From positions 1-63,245 of the forward strand of contig JAACAK010000063.1 of the NCBI GenBank assembly GCA_011774835.1: 63,245 nt of DNA, read 5' to 3'. The notes under the pieces are model-generated. The model was given only the letters and a program-made list of their open reading frames with translations, was not told the origin of the DNA and ran no database searches. Below, one piece after another: positions 25,476-33,012 of this stretch. The translations under genes were made by a program, and so were the position numbers. Positions within the stretch are counted from its first letter, which is position 1. Each line of letters starts with the position of its first letter. The stretch is from Candidatus Kutchimonas denitrificans. Its GTDB lineage: Bacteria; Gemmatimonadota; Gemmatimonadetes; Palauibacterales; KS3-K002.

Positions 25476-25913
25476 ATGCGAAAGGGAACATGGATTCTCG
25501 CGACCGTGCTGACGATCGCCCTGGGTGCCGGTCTGGCGTGCGACGGTGACAGCACCGGAACCAACGGAGGTAACGGAGGACCGGTCCCCGGATCGCTGAT
25601 CGTTTCGCTGACCACGCCGAACACCGACGACGGCGCCGTTCAGTTGACCGTGAGCGGCGGCACGATCGACGGCGTGTCGCTGGCGACCGGCACCGGTTAC
25701 AGATTCTTCAGCCACGAGTCGAGCGCCACGTCGTTCAGCATCATCGTTGCGGGCGACATCGCGGCGGGCCCGCTGGCCTCGATCAGCGTACCCGACGTGA
25801 ACGCCGCCGACTCGTACAGCGCCGCGCTGGTCGCGGTGGCCGATCGCTCGAACCAGATCGTCAGCCCGACCACCGGGTACGCGCTCACGGTGACGACCGC
25901 GACCGCCCAGTGA
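25476..25913 (+). CDS. Small lipoprotein, Ig/beta-sandwich-like
   Basis: A protein of 145 residues with signal peptide and lipobox GAGLAC. The mature part begins with a Gly/Asn linker and continues as a beta-rich domain, with a closing stretch DSYSAALVAVADRSNQIVSPTTGYALTV. AGGAGGAG before ATG 25476 is a strong Shine-Dalgarno. It is cotranscribed with the secreted propeller-like protein, whose partner or anchor it may be; both bear dockerin/cohesin-like sizes, although I cannot show a cohesin. Its 3' end overlaps the convergent GT-C gene by 29 bases. A decayed copy lies at 27485-27665. Confidence 0.82.
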   Translation: MRKGTWILATVLTIALGAGLACDGDSTGTNGGNGGPVPGSLIVSLTTPNTDDGAVQLTVSGGTIDGVSLATGTGYRFFSHESSATSFSIIVAGDIAAGPLASISVPDVNAADSYSAALVAVADRSNQIVSPTTGYALTVTTATAQ

Positions 25914-27225
25914 TGACCTGCCAGGCGGTCTGGCACCACGAGCCCTGCCAGGCGTCGACGGCGAGCAGCACGAAGAACGGCCCGTAGATGATCAGACGGG
26001 TCCACCACGGTTGCGGCCAGTTACCCCGCTCGAGGAAGGGCTCGAGTCCGTAGTAGGCGGTCAGCACCGAGCCGCTGAGGTAGAGCCAGGCGCGATTGAA
26101 GCGGATCGCGACCAGCGGGACCATCCACAGCAGGTACCAGGGGTGGACGGTGGGCGCGAGGAGCAGAACCGCTCCGACGATCCAGAAGACGGCTCGCTCC
26201 AGCGACCACTCGTTCCTGACCGCCTGCACGGCGATCAGCACAACCACGGCTGTGGCCAGCGTCTTCGCCGCCCATGGCGACGGTAGGGTCGCGGCGAGCA
26301 CGCCGTACACGCTCTCATTGAACCGCCAGTGCCGGGCGTAGGTCGCCAACCCCTCGAACAGTGCCGAGCCGGCGCCGGCGTACGGCAGGTACAACAGAAC
26401 GGCAGTAATCAGGAACGCCGCGACCACCCGCGCCGGGCGACCGACGCGGGCGGCGGCGGGCAGGACGAGGGCGGCAAAATACTTTACCAGCGCCGCGGCG
26501 GCGATGGCCACGCCCAGTGCGACGGAGCGTGGCCGTTCGCTCGATACCAACCACAGCGAGATGACCAGCGGAAGGACCCCCAGCAGGTCGAGGTGAGCGT
26601 TCCAGGCGACCTCGACGACCACCAGCGGCGACCACCAGTAGATCATCCATGACGCCAACCGGTGCCTCGAAGGCACCAGCCGGTAGAGGATTCCCGCGAT
26701 CGCCGCGTCGCAGACGAGCCAGACCGTCTTGAGCCCGAGCCAGCCGGCGCCCGCCGCCGCCACGGCGAGGAACACGAGCTGGGCGAGGGGCGGATAGATC
26801 GTGGGTACGGCAGGGTGGTTCACCGACGTCCGCAGCGCCGCGTCGAGGTCCGCCAATCGCGGGTCGATCGGCGCGTATCGATATGGGTTGATCCCCTGCA
26901 GACCGACTGCGCCGTCCCACAGGTAACGGTAGTAATCATCGCTCAAGAAGGGCGGATCGCCGATGAGCGCGGCGCGGAACAGCACGCCAAAGCCGATCGC
27001 CAGGACCAGCGCGCTGGATCCGGAAGTCCGCTGGGCCGCGTGGATGCCGACCAGATAGAAAGCGAACGCCGTCAGAGCCAGCACCACCGCGAGATCGGGT
27101 CGCCCGCGATAAAGATCCCAGCCGCCCAGCGCGACATAGACGACGACCTGCGCGGCTCCCGCCAGGCCGAGGGCCAGCAGGGCGCGGGTCGGACCCGGGT
27201 CTGACGCGTTAGATGACGCGGTCAT
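25885..27225 (-). CDS. GT-C polyprenol-phosphate-dependent mannosyltransferase-like protein (GT87-like)
   Basis: A protein of 446 residues with about 12 hydrophobic segments. The first extracytoplasmic loop contains FLSDDYYRYLWDGAVGLQGINPY, the acidic signature of GT-C enzymes that take sugars from polyprenyl-phosphate donors; NHLDLLG-type and HPWYLLWMVP motifs follow. The family includes mycobacterial PimE and alpha-mannosyltransferases. A DPM1-like synthase that could supply such a donor is encoded divergently at 27798-28514. The acceptor is unknown. It overlaps the convergent lipoprotein gene at its 3' end. Confidence 0.82.
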   Translation of the reverse strand: MTASSNASDPGPTRALLALGLAGAAQVVVYVALGGWDLYRGRPDLAVVLALTAFAFYLVGIHAAQRTSGSSALVLAIGFGVLFRAALIGDPPFLSDDYYRYLWDGAVGLQGINPYRYAPIDPRLADLDAALRTSVNHPAVPTIYPPLAQLVFLAVAAAGAGWLGLKTVWLVCDAAIAGILYRLVPSRHRLASWMIYWWSPLVVVEVAWNAHLDLLGVLPLVISLWLVSSERPRSVALGVAIAAAALVKYFAALVLPAAARVGRPARVVAAFLITAVLLYLPYAGAGSALFEGLATYARHWRFNESVYGVLAATLPSPWAAKTLATAVVVLIAVQAVRNEWSLERAVFWIVGAVLLLAPTVHPWYLLWMVPLVAIRFNRAWLYLSGSVLTAYYGLEPFLERGNWPQPWWTRLIIYGPFFVLLAVDAWQGSWCQTAWQVITGRSRSSP

Positions 27226-27484
27226 GTCAAAGGGCAGGAAAGAGGTTGATCACGGAAACATCTTAATAGGAACTCGATCTCCGACCCCGTGTGTCCCCTG
27301 TTGCTGCGAAGGCCCACTCGGCTCCAACCTCCTTTGTAGACACGGCTGTAGAAGTTCCTCGCTCGTTGTCCGAACAGCACAGCAGGCGCATCGGGACGTT
27401 CCCGCCTCGAGAAACCCACGTCCCTGATCGGTCGACGATTGGAACGAGATAATTGATCGGGTCCCCGGAAGCTACCGGCCCCCT

Positions 27485-27665
27485 GCCGTGACGTCGCCGC
27501 GCAAGATCACCTTGGGCCGCGAGTCCGACGGCACGCCCATTCGATGTGCTGGATGTCGGGGCGCTCGACTCGTACAGCGCGACGGTCGATGAAGTCGCGA
27601 GTCGAACCAACGATCTGCAGTCGCTCACCGGCGACTCGCTTTCGGTGAGCGAGCTCGTCGAGTAG
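27485..27665 (+). pseudogene. Decayed copy of the small lipoprotein gene
   Basis: In the frame ending at TAG 27665 the translation reads DVLDVGALDSYSATVDEVASRTNDLQS, clearly parallel to the end of the intact lipoprotein (VPDVNAADSYSAALVAVADRSNQIVS). Upstream the similarity shifts frame (GACGTCGCCGCG resembles the codons for GDIAAG) and then fades, and no signal peptide or start remains. It is followed by an intact, strong terminator, as if the original gene unit had carried it. A partial duplication with later decay is the simplest reading. Confidence 0.75.
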
Positions 27666-27731
27666 GTTAGAGCCTGCTCGCCGTTGGCCGCGGGCACCGT
27701 GCGGCCGACGAGAAAGGCGACGGTGCACAAC

Positions 27732-27784
27732 AGAACGGCGGCGAGCCCGGTCCTTGGGGGGCCGGCTCGCCGCCGTTCTCTTTA
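27732..27784 (+). terminator. Strong intrinsic terminator
   Basis: A perfect 16-base stem, AGAACGGCGGCGAGCC (27732-27747) and its complement (27764-27779), encloses 16 bases and is followed by CTTTA. It lies between the lipoprotein remnant and the DPM1-like gene, and rules out the longest reading of that gene, which would run through the stem. Confidence 0.88.
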
Positions 27785-27797
27785 CTGTCGCGCGCTC

Positions 27798-28514
27798 TTG
27801 TATCAAGGTCTCTCGATCGCTGTGATCATGCCGGCGCTCAACGAGGAAGGCGTGATCGGCGCCACCCTGGACTCGATCCCGGCCGGCCTTGTGGACGTGG
27901 TCTACGTGGCCGACAACGGGAGCCGTGACGGCACGGCGGCGGAAGCCCGGGCACATGGGGCCCGGACGGTCAGGGAGGAGCGGCGCGGTTACGGCTCCGC
28001 CTGCCAGGCGGCGCTGCGAGCGCTGGCAGGATCGGGCGGGGCCGACGTGGTGGTCTTCCTGGACGCCGACGGCTCCGAGCCGGCCGAAGAATTGGGCGCC
28101 GTGCTGGCTCCGATCGTGGCCGTTGCCGCCGACCTGGTGATCGGCTGTCGGCGCTTCGGCGCTACGCCGGCCCACGTCTCGATCGGCAATCGTTTGGCGT
28201 GCGCGATCTTGCGCTGGCTCGCGGGGCATCGCTTCCATGACCTGGGACCTCTCCGGGCCATACGCTTCGGGGCGCTCCAGCGGCTGGCGTTGCGCGATCC
28301 CGACTACGGCTGGAACGTGGAGATGCAGGCCCGGGCGCTGGCCGTTGGGCTCCGGGTGGTCGAGGTGCCGATCTCGCACCGAGCGCGAAGGGCGGGCAGC
28401 TCCAAGATCTCCGGATCTCTGACCGGTACGTTGAAGGCGGGGGCCAAGATCATCGTCACAGCGGTGCGGGAGGGGTGGCACGCGCGTCGAGCGCTTCGCG
28501 CACGTGACTCGTAG
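27798..28514 (+). CDS. DPM1-like GT2 glycosyltransferase (polyprenyl-phosphate sugar synthase)
   Basis: A protein of 238 residues. The GT-A fold starts at once with IAVIMPALNEEG, followed by VADNGSRDGT, FLDADGSEPAE (the DxD-type metal site) and the late R/H motif YGWNVEMQARAL. It has no membrane helices, like the DPM1 or DPG-synthase type that loads mannose or glucose from a nucleotide sugar onto polyprenyl phosphate. I placed the start at TTG 27798, just after the terminator at 27732-27784; an earlier TTG at 27684 would translate through that stem-loop. It could supply the donor for the GT-C enzyme encoded divergently. Confidence 0.84.
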   Translation: MYQGLSIAVIMPALNEEGVIGATLDSIPAGLVDVVYVADNGSRDGTAAEARAHGARTVREERRGYGSACQAALRALAGSGGADVVVFLDADGSEPAEELGAVLAPIVAVAADLVIGCRRFGATPAHVSIGNRLACAILRWLAGHRFHDLGPLRAIRFGALQRLALRDPDYGWNVEMQARALAVGLRVVEVPISHRARRAGSSKISGSLTGTLKAGAKIIVTAVREGWHARRALRARDS

Positions 28515-28570
28515 CCGATTCCGGGATGATCGCTGCGTGATTCACATGATCGCTACCTGATTCGCGACCG

Positions 28571-29281
28571 ATGGAAGAGCCAAAGAAGAAGTACGCCAGC
28601 GAGATCGAACGGCGACGCCGGCCGCTCAAGGATGTCGATGCCGAGGACCGGGCCCAGTTCATCCGGGCGGCGGTCTGGCTGGCGCCGGTCAGCCTGGTCT
28701 TCTTCATGTTCGTCACCGCCGCGGCGACGGACATCTGGGGGATGGGACCGGGCATGGCCCTGCTGGTCGGCCTGATCCTCGGGCTGGCCGGACCGTGGCT
28801 GGCGTACGGGCTCGTGTACAGGTACGTGATCGGTGGCACGGCCAACTTACTCGGCAAGCTCTACTACTCCAGTGAGGCCACACCCCAACCGCCGACCTCG
28901 TGGCGGGCGCAAGCCCTCTCGGTGCGCGGCTCACACGCCGAGGCGTTGCAGGCGCTCCAGGAGGAGGTCGCGCAGTACCCGGACGACCCGGGCCCCTGCC
29001 TCAAGGCCGCCGCGTTCTGTTGGCAGGAACTGGACGAGCCCGAAGCGGCGATCGCCTTCTACGAGCGGGCTCGCAAGTTGCCGGGCATCGCCGCCGAGAC
29101 CGACCAGTACATCACGATTCGTCTGGCGGACATCTACGAATCGCTGGGCCGGCGCGGGCCCGCGATGAGAGAGTTGCGGCGCCTGCTGGACCGGCACCCG
29201 GATTCGCACTACTCGGCCGGCGCACGAACGCGCCTGGCCGGGCTGAAATGGGCGGCGTCGGAGAGCGAACCCGACGGGTAA
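28571..29281 (+). CDS. Membrane protein with a C-terminal TPR domain
   Basis: A protein of 236 residues. A charged N-terminus (MEEPKKKYASEIERRRRPLKD) precedes two helices (about 36-56 and 60-85), and residues about 115-225 form TPR-like helical pairs (LKAAAFCWQELDEPEAAIAFYERARKLPG, ADIYESLGRRGPAMRELRRLLDRHP). It is likely an inner-membrane protein with a cytoplasmic protein-binding domain. It follows the DPM1-like gene on the same strand by 56 bases and may share its transcript. No specific function can be assigned. Confidence 0.8.
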   Translation: MEEPKKKYASEIERRRRPLKDVDAEDRAQFIRAAVWLAPVSLVFFMFVTAAATDIWGMGPGMALLVGLILGLAGPWLAYGLVYRYVIGGTANLLGKLYYSSEATPQPPTSWRAQALSVRGSHAEALQALQEEVAQYPDDPGPCLKAAAFCWQELDEPEAAIAFYERARKLPGIAAETDQYITIRLADIYESLGRRGPAMRELRRLLDRHPDSHYSAGARTRLAGLKWAASESEPDG

Positions 29282-29316
29282 TGACCTGTAGGCCCGGAAG
29301 GCTCGTGCAGCTGGCC

Positions 29317-29410
29317 GTACTCCTGCTCCTGATCGTACTCGTCAGGGTTCTCCTGCTTGGCCCAACGGCGCGTACGAGCACATAAGGAGTAGGAGACCGA
29401 GTGCGAGGGC
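29317..29410. repeat. Inverted word repeat (ACTCCTGC / GGAGTAGGAG)
   Basis: The left arm 29317-29355 holds CGTACTCCTGCTCCTGATCG; the right arm 29371-29410 holds CGTACGAGC and GGAGTAGGAG. The arms are only partly complementary. The word is shared with the element at 16522-16627. The element lies between the TPR gene and the bacilliredoxin gene. Confidence 0.6.
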
Positions 29411-29468
29411 AGGGTCGATGGGATAGGTTAGAATAGGTTGGTGACTGGAAAGATCGGGGCGAACCCTA

Positions 29469-29474
29469 TATAAT
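29469..29474 (+). promoter_or_regulatory. Possible -10 element (TATAAT) before the bacilliredoxin gene
   Basis: A perfect TATAAT lies 40 bases upstream of the start codon. No good -35 hexamer sits at 16-18 bases; TGGAAA is at 17. The context is GC-rich, which makes the hexamer stand out. Confidence 0.45.
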
Positions 29475-29514
29475 CGGCTGTTACCAGTGCGAGGCTTCAA
29501 CCAGGAGGATGATT

Positions 29515-29943
29515 TTGCCGTACGACAATTTGCTAGTGCAGCCGATGCGCGAGGAACTCACCGCGATCGGCTTCAAGGAGCTTCTGACGCCGACAGACGT
29601 CGACGAATTCATGGCCGAGGAGAGCGGCACATCGCTGCTGGTGGTCAACTCGGTCTGTGGCTGTGCCGCCGGCATGGCGCGGCCCGGCGTTCGCTTGGCC
29701 CTGCAGCAGGGCCCGACTCCGCATCGGCTGGCCACCGTGTTCGCGGGCCAGGACGTGGAGGCGGTGGCGCAGGCGCGGGGCTATTTCTCGGACTATCCGC
29801 CCAGCAGCCCGTCGATGGCACTGTTCCGCGATGGCGAGCTGGTGCATTTCGTGCCGCGGCATCGTATCGAGGGTCGGACCGCCGTCGAGGTCGCCAACGA
29901 TCTCGTGAAGGCGCTTCAGGAACATTGCGCTCCGGCGACGTAA
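29515..29943 (+). CDS. BrxA/BrxB-family bacilliredoxin (YphP/YqiW)
   Basis: A protein of 142 residues. The active site is the CGC motif in VVNSVCGCAAGMARP (C48 and C50), diagnostic for bacilliredoxins that remove bacillithiol from oxidised proteins; residues FMAEESGTSLLVVNSVCGCA align with the usual start of the family. AGGAGG lies 6 bases before TTG 29515, whereas ATG 29509 would leave no room for the ribosome, so I chose TTG. If this organism lacks bacillithiol the protein may act in a related thiol or peroxide defence. The next gene follows 4 bases later. Confidence 0.9.
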   Translation: MPYDNLLVQPMREELTAIGFKELLTPTDVDEFMAEESGTSLLVVNSVCGCAAGMARPGVRLALQQGPTPHRLATVFAGQDVEAVAQARGYFSDYPPSSPSMALFRDGELVHFVPRHRIEGRTAVEVANDLVKALQEHCAPAT

Positions 29944-29947
29944 CGCG

Positions 29948-30226
29948 ATGGGTACCTTTCACCAGGACAAGGGCGAGCTCCACGGGATCACGGTCGTGGT
30001 CGACATGGAAGGTGACCGGGTCTACGTGGGTCGCTGCTGGGAGATGAACGACCGCGAGGTCGTTCTGCTCGATGCCGACGAACACGCCGACGGCGAGGAC
30101 GGACGGTCGAAAGAGGAGTTCATCCGGCGCGCCGCCGAGGTGGGCGTGTGGAAGAAGCACGATCGGGTGGTGCTACCGGCCGCCGATGTGGCGTCGGTGA
30201 CGCGGCTGGGTGACGTGGAGGTTTAG
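29948..30226 (+). CDS. Small hypothetical protein downstream of the bacilliredoxin
   Basis: A protein of 92 residues, acidic, with a beta-rich first half (GELHGITVVVDMEGDRVYVGRCWEMNDREVVLLDADEH) and a helical KEEFIRRAAEVGVWKKHDRV segment. No known domain. The 4-base gap to the upstream stop indicates an operon with the bacilliredoxin, so a role in thiol or redox stress is suggested by position only. Its transcript would run into the word repeat at 30228-30311. Confidence 0.7.
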   Translation: MGTFHQDKGELHGITVVVDMEGDRVYVGRCWEMNDREVVLLDADEHADGEDGRSKEEFIRRAAEVGVWKKHDRVVLPAADVASVTRLGDVEV

Positions 30227-30227
30227 T

Positions 30228-30311
30228 TCGTTGGTCCGTTAGCGCGTCAGGTACATCAGCGTTGCAATGGCACCCCACCAACGCACTGACGCACTGACGC
30301 ACTAACGCACT
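30228..30311. repeat. Inverted word repeat (GCGTTAGT / ACTAACGC) between convergent genes
   Basis: Left arm 30228-30249 has TTGGTCCGTTAGCGCGTCAG; right arm 30275-30311 has CACCAACGCACTGACGCACT plus a further ACGCACTAACGCAC. Complementarity is partial. The right arm overlaps the last codons of the SDR gene, so the element intrudes into coding sequence. Confidence 0.65.
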
Positions 30312-31132
30312 ATATCGATGCGGTCCCCGACCTGCTTGAAAAGGCCGCCGATGCTGGCGCCGCCGTCGACGGTGATCTCGTGGCCCGTGATGTGGGAGGC
30401 GGAATCGGAGCAGAGGAAGAGAACGGCGGCGGCGACATCGTCGGTTCGGACCAGCCGACCCAGGGGTACCGCGGCGCGGTAGTCATCGACGATTCCGATC
30501 GATTCGGCCAGGCGACGAGCGCCCTCGGTGTCCTCCACCAGGCCCGGCGCTACGGCGTTCACCCGGATGCCCTCGGGTCCCCACTCGACGGCCAGGCTGC
30601 GGGTCAGGTTCATCACCCCGGCCTTGGCGGCGCCCGAATGGGCCATGAACGGCGCGCCGGTCCCTACGTAGGTGGTGGTGATGTTGACGATCGATCCACC
30701 GCCGGACTCTCGCAGCGCCGCGTGAACGGCCTGACTCATGTTGAACGTGCCATTCAGCACGATATCGACCACGGCACGCCAGCCGCGCTCCGACAGCTGG
30801 TCCGCCGGCGTCAGGAAGTTGCCCGCGGCGTTGTTGATGAGGATGTCGACGCGGCCGAAGCGATCGAGCGCGGCGGCGACGCATGCCTCGCAACCCTCGC
30901 TGTCACGCACGTCCAGTTCGGTGACCAGCGCCTCGCGCCCCAGTCGAGTCACCTCCTCGGCCATCGGCTCCAGATGCGCGCGTCGGCGGCTGGCGAGGAC
31001 CAGGTGGGCACTGTGCTCGGCGAGTGCCCGGCTGATGCCCGCCCCGATCCCGGTTCCGCCGCCGGTCACGATCGCGACCTTGCCCGCCAGGATGTCGGGG
31101 CGGAACGCCGTCGAGCTACTGTCGTCTGTCAT
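30302..31132 (-). CDS. 2,4-dienoyl-CoA reductase-like SDR
   Basis: A protein of 276 residues of the short-chain dehydrogenase family. The NAD(P) motif is TGGGTGIG (23-30), and NNAAGNFL (100-107) is the variant typical of 2,4-dienoyl-CoA reductases. The usual YxxxK is replaced by SGAAK (S166, K170), again as in that subfamily, which uses other residues instead of the tyrosine. The enzyme would reduce dienoyl-CoA intermediates during degradation of unsaturated fatty acids. It is a single gene, converging on the bacilliredoxin operon. The last codons (IDIVR) lie in the word repeat. Confidence 0.83.
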   Translation of the reverse strand: MTDDSSSTAFRPDILAGKVAIVTGGGTGIGAGISRALAEHSAHLVLASRRRAHLEPMAEEVTRLGREALVTELDVRDSEGCEACVAAALDRFGRVDILINNAAGNFLTPADQLSERGWRAVVDIVLNGTFNMSQAVHAALRESGGGSIVNITTTYVGTGAPFMAHSGAAKAGVMNLTRSLAVEWGPEGIRVNAVAPGLVEDTEGARRLAESIGIVDDYRAAVPLGRLVRTDDVAAAVLFLCSDSASHITGHEITVDGGASIGGLFKQVGDRIDIVR

Positions 31133-31208
31133 CCTCGGATCTCCTGACCGTTGCGGTGAGCCTCTAGACTAAGCGCGCGGCGGCTCTCCGGAAAGCGAAG
31201 CTGCGCGC

Positions 31209-31237
31209 TTGACAGCCGTTGCCGCCGGCGGTGTATT
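31209..31237 (+). promoter_or_regulatory. Possible promoter for the gene at 31349
   Basis: TTGACA (31209-31214), 17 bases, TGTATT (31232-31237). The spacing is right and the -35 perfect, the -10 less so. It would yield a leader of about 105 bases. Confidence 0.5.
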
Positions 31238-31348
31238 GGTTGGCGGGTTTTCGGTTCAACAAAGGAATGCGAGCAGAAGGGCAGCGGCGACGAGAGGTCG
31301 GTCGTCCGCCGCCGAGCGGTCTTGCGTCAGATAGAGGCGGAAAACGAC

Positions 31349-31768
31349 ATGGCGTATCGTAGCGATCCGGGCGGTAGGCGCAGGCGAGCTCCGCGTCTCG
31401 AAGGTGGGGGCGAAGGAGCTTCACGCTGGGTGATCTTCCGGGACCTGCTGCTCTTCCAGCTCAAGCTGTTCCTCGACGGCCTGATCGACCTGGCCCTGTC
31501 ACCCCTCTCGGTCGTGGCGGCGGGGATCGACATCTTCTTCGGCGGCGCGCGGCGCGGGCGTCTCTTCTACACGATCCTGCGGCTGGGCGAACGAGCCGAC
31601 CGGTGGCTCAACCTGTACGAGGCGTCCGACCGCGCCGACGCCGACGGGCTGTTCGGCGGTAGCAAGGCGGGTAGCGAGTCGTACCTGGGTCAGCTGGAGC
31701 AGCGGATCCGTGGCGGCGACGAACCGCGGGGGTTTCGCAAGCGGAAACCGCCGCCGTTGGAAAAGTAG
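31349..31768 (+). CDS. Hypothetical protein with one hydrophobic segment
   Basis: A protein of 139 residues starting MAYRSDPGG after GAGGCGG. A basic N-terminus is followed by an amphipathic or membrane segment (LLLFQLKLFLDGLIDLALSPLSVVAAGIDIFFG, about 35-67) and a charged C-terminus. No family recognised. The composition suggests a peripheral or single-pass membrane protein. It converges on the phosphatase-fold lipoprotein gene with a 13-base gap. Confidence 0.66.
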   Translation: MAYRSDPGGRRRRAPRLEGGGEGASRWVIFRDLLLFQLKLFLDGLIDLALSPLSVVAAGIDIFFGGARRGRLFYTILRLGERADRWLNLYEASDRADADGLFGGSKAGSESYLGQLEQRIRGGDEPRGFRKRKPPPLEK

Positions 31769-31781
31769 ACGACCAGTCTGC

Positions 31782-32852
31782 CTACCGGACCGTCAACGTC
31801 GCGACCACGCCCGCGTGGTCCGACGGCCACAATCCGCCCGGCGTGATGTCGGCAACTTCATCTCCCACCACATCGACGGCCATCGTCTCGACGACACCGC
31901 GATACAGGACGTAGTCGATCCGCTTCATCAGGTCGGGCGTCGGATTCATGAGATCGACGGCGTGGCAGCAGGTGTGGCCCGCCCCGGAACCGGCGACGGC
32001 CCACGCATCGCCGTAGCCGGCAGCCAGGAAGTCGGCATAGGTCTCGGTCGAGCTCCCGTCTGCCGCCGAGTTCAGGTCGCCCACCAGGATGATCGGCAGG
32101 TCCGTCGCCTCCAGCTCCGTACGCAGCTCCAGCGCCTGTGACGCCTGCACCTGCGGCACGTACTCGGGCGGCTCCAGGTGAGTGTTGACGAACCGGACCG
32201 TGGCGCCGCCGATCGTCGCGTCGACCGCCGTCCAGCCGCGATAGACGGTGAGCAGCTGGCTGATGTCGCCGCCCAGCGGGGCTTGCAGATTCGTGGTGAA
32301 ATTCCGCTCTTCCACGTTGGCCACTGCCACGTCGGAACGGACCAGCAACACGTCGTGGTCGGTAAGCCGAATGTCATCCAGCCCCGTCGCCGTCTCCATC
32401 GGCACTTCCACGTCGAAGTTCGTCGAGACGGCCACCGGCAGATAAGAGACGCCATGGGCCGCCAGTTCGTTCAGCAGCACGGTCAGGTGGTCGAGGGCCG
32501 TGTCGGAAGCGGCCTCGGGGTTGCCGGCCAGGAAGTCTCCGGGCGACTGGATGCGGAACAGCGACACCTCCTGCAGCCCGACCAGATGCGGATCGGCGGC
32601 GGCGATCTCATCGGCGAGGGCGGCGGCGCGTGCGGCGAAGTCGGTGTCGGCGATGTCCTGCCACAGCTCGGCGGCGAGGGCCGGGATCTCCTGAGCCGAT
32701 GCGGCGAGCAGCAGGTCGATGTTGGCGCCGACGTAGATGTTGCGGGTCATCGCCGTGACCTCGACGGCGGTCTCCGGCCCCGTGGAATCGTCGCACGCCG
32801 CCGCTAAGGCCAAGGCCAGGGTGAGGAAGGTTGCAATCATGAGCCTCAACAT
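31782..32852 (-). CDS. Endonuclease/exonuclease/phosphatase-fold lipoprotein
   Basis: A protein of 356 residues with signal peptide and lipobox (LALALAAAC, mature start DDSTGPE). The fold is shown by VGLQEV (metal-binding Glu), VNTHLE, the DLNS motif in VGDLNSAADGSSTETYADF and the final SDHAGVVATL. This metal-dependent family includes DNase I, sphingomyelinases and inositol phosphatases; an outer-membrane-anchored phosphodiesterase or nuclease is the reasonable prediction. GGAGG lies 7 bases before ATG 32852, and the 22 residues upstream in the open frame are not protein-like. Confidence 0.87.
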   Translation of the reverse strand: MLRLMIATFLTLALALAAACDDSTGPETAVEVTAMTRNIYVGANIDLLLAASAQEIPALAAELWQDIADTDFAARAAALADEIAAADPHLVGLQEVSLFRIQSPGDFLAGNPEAASDTALDHLTVLLNELAAHGVSYLPVAVSTNFDVEVPMETATGLDDIRLTDHDVLLVRSDVAVANVEERNFTTNLQAPLGGDISQLLTVYRGWTAVDATIGGATVRFVNTHLEPPEYVPQVQASQALELRTELEATDLPIILVGDLNSAADGSSTETYADFLAAGYGDAWAVAGSGAGHTCCHAVDLMNPTPDLMKRIDYVLYRGVVETMAVDVVGDEVADITPGGLWPSDHAGVVATLTVR

Positions 32853-32930
32853 TCTCGGTCCTCCAGTTGGATGTGTCCAGATGCCACGTCCAGGCGAATC
32901 GTGGGGCGCGGCGGTCAAGCGGTAGTCAAG

Positions 32931-32976
32931 AGCGGTCGACCGCTGTTTGACGAGGCGAGCGGGGTGATGTTACGCT
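32931..32976 (+). promoter_or_regulatory. Palindrome and promoter in front of the Ser/Thr kinase gene
   Basis: A perfect 14-base palindrome AGCGGTCGACCGCT (32931-32944) is followed at once by TTGACG (32947-32952) and, after 17-18 bases, TTACGC/TACGCT. The leader to ATG 33013 is about 30 bases. The palindrome position, just upstream of the -35, would suit an activator site. Confidence 0.55.
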
Positions 32977-33012
32977 AATCACCGATTCACTCTTGGCCCC
33001 AACCGAGGACCC

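Noticed and set aside
27263-27730. A 155-residue frame on the minus strand
   Set aside because: It is the antisense of the lipoprotein remnant; its Ser/Thr-rich composition mirrors the shadow frame opposite the intact lipoprotein gene.
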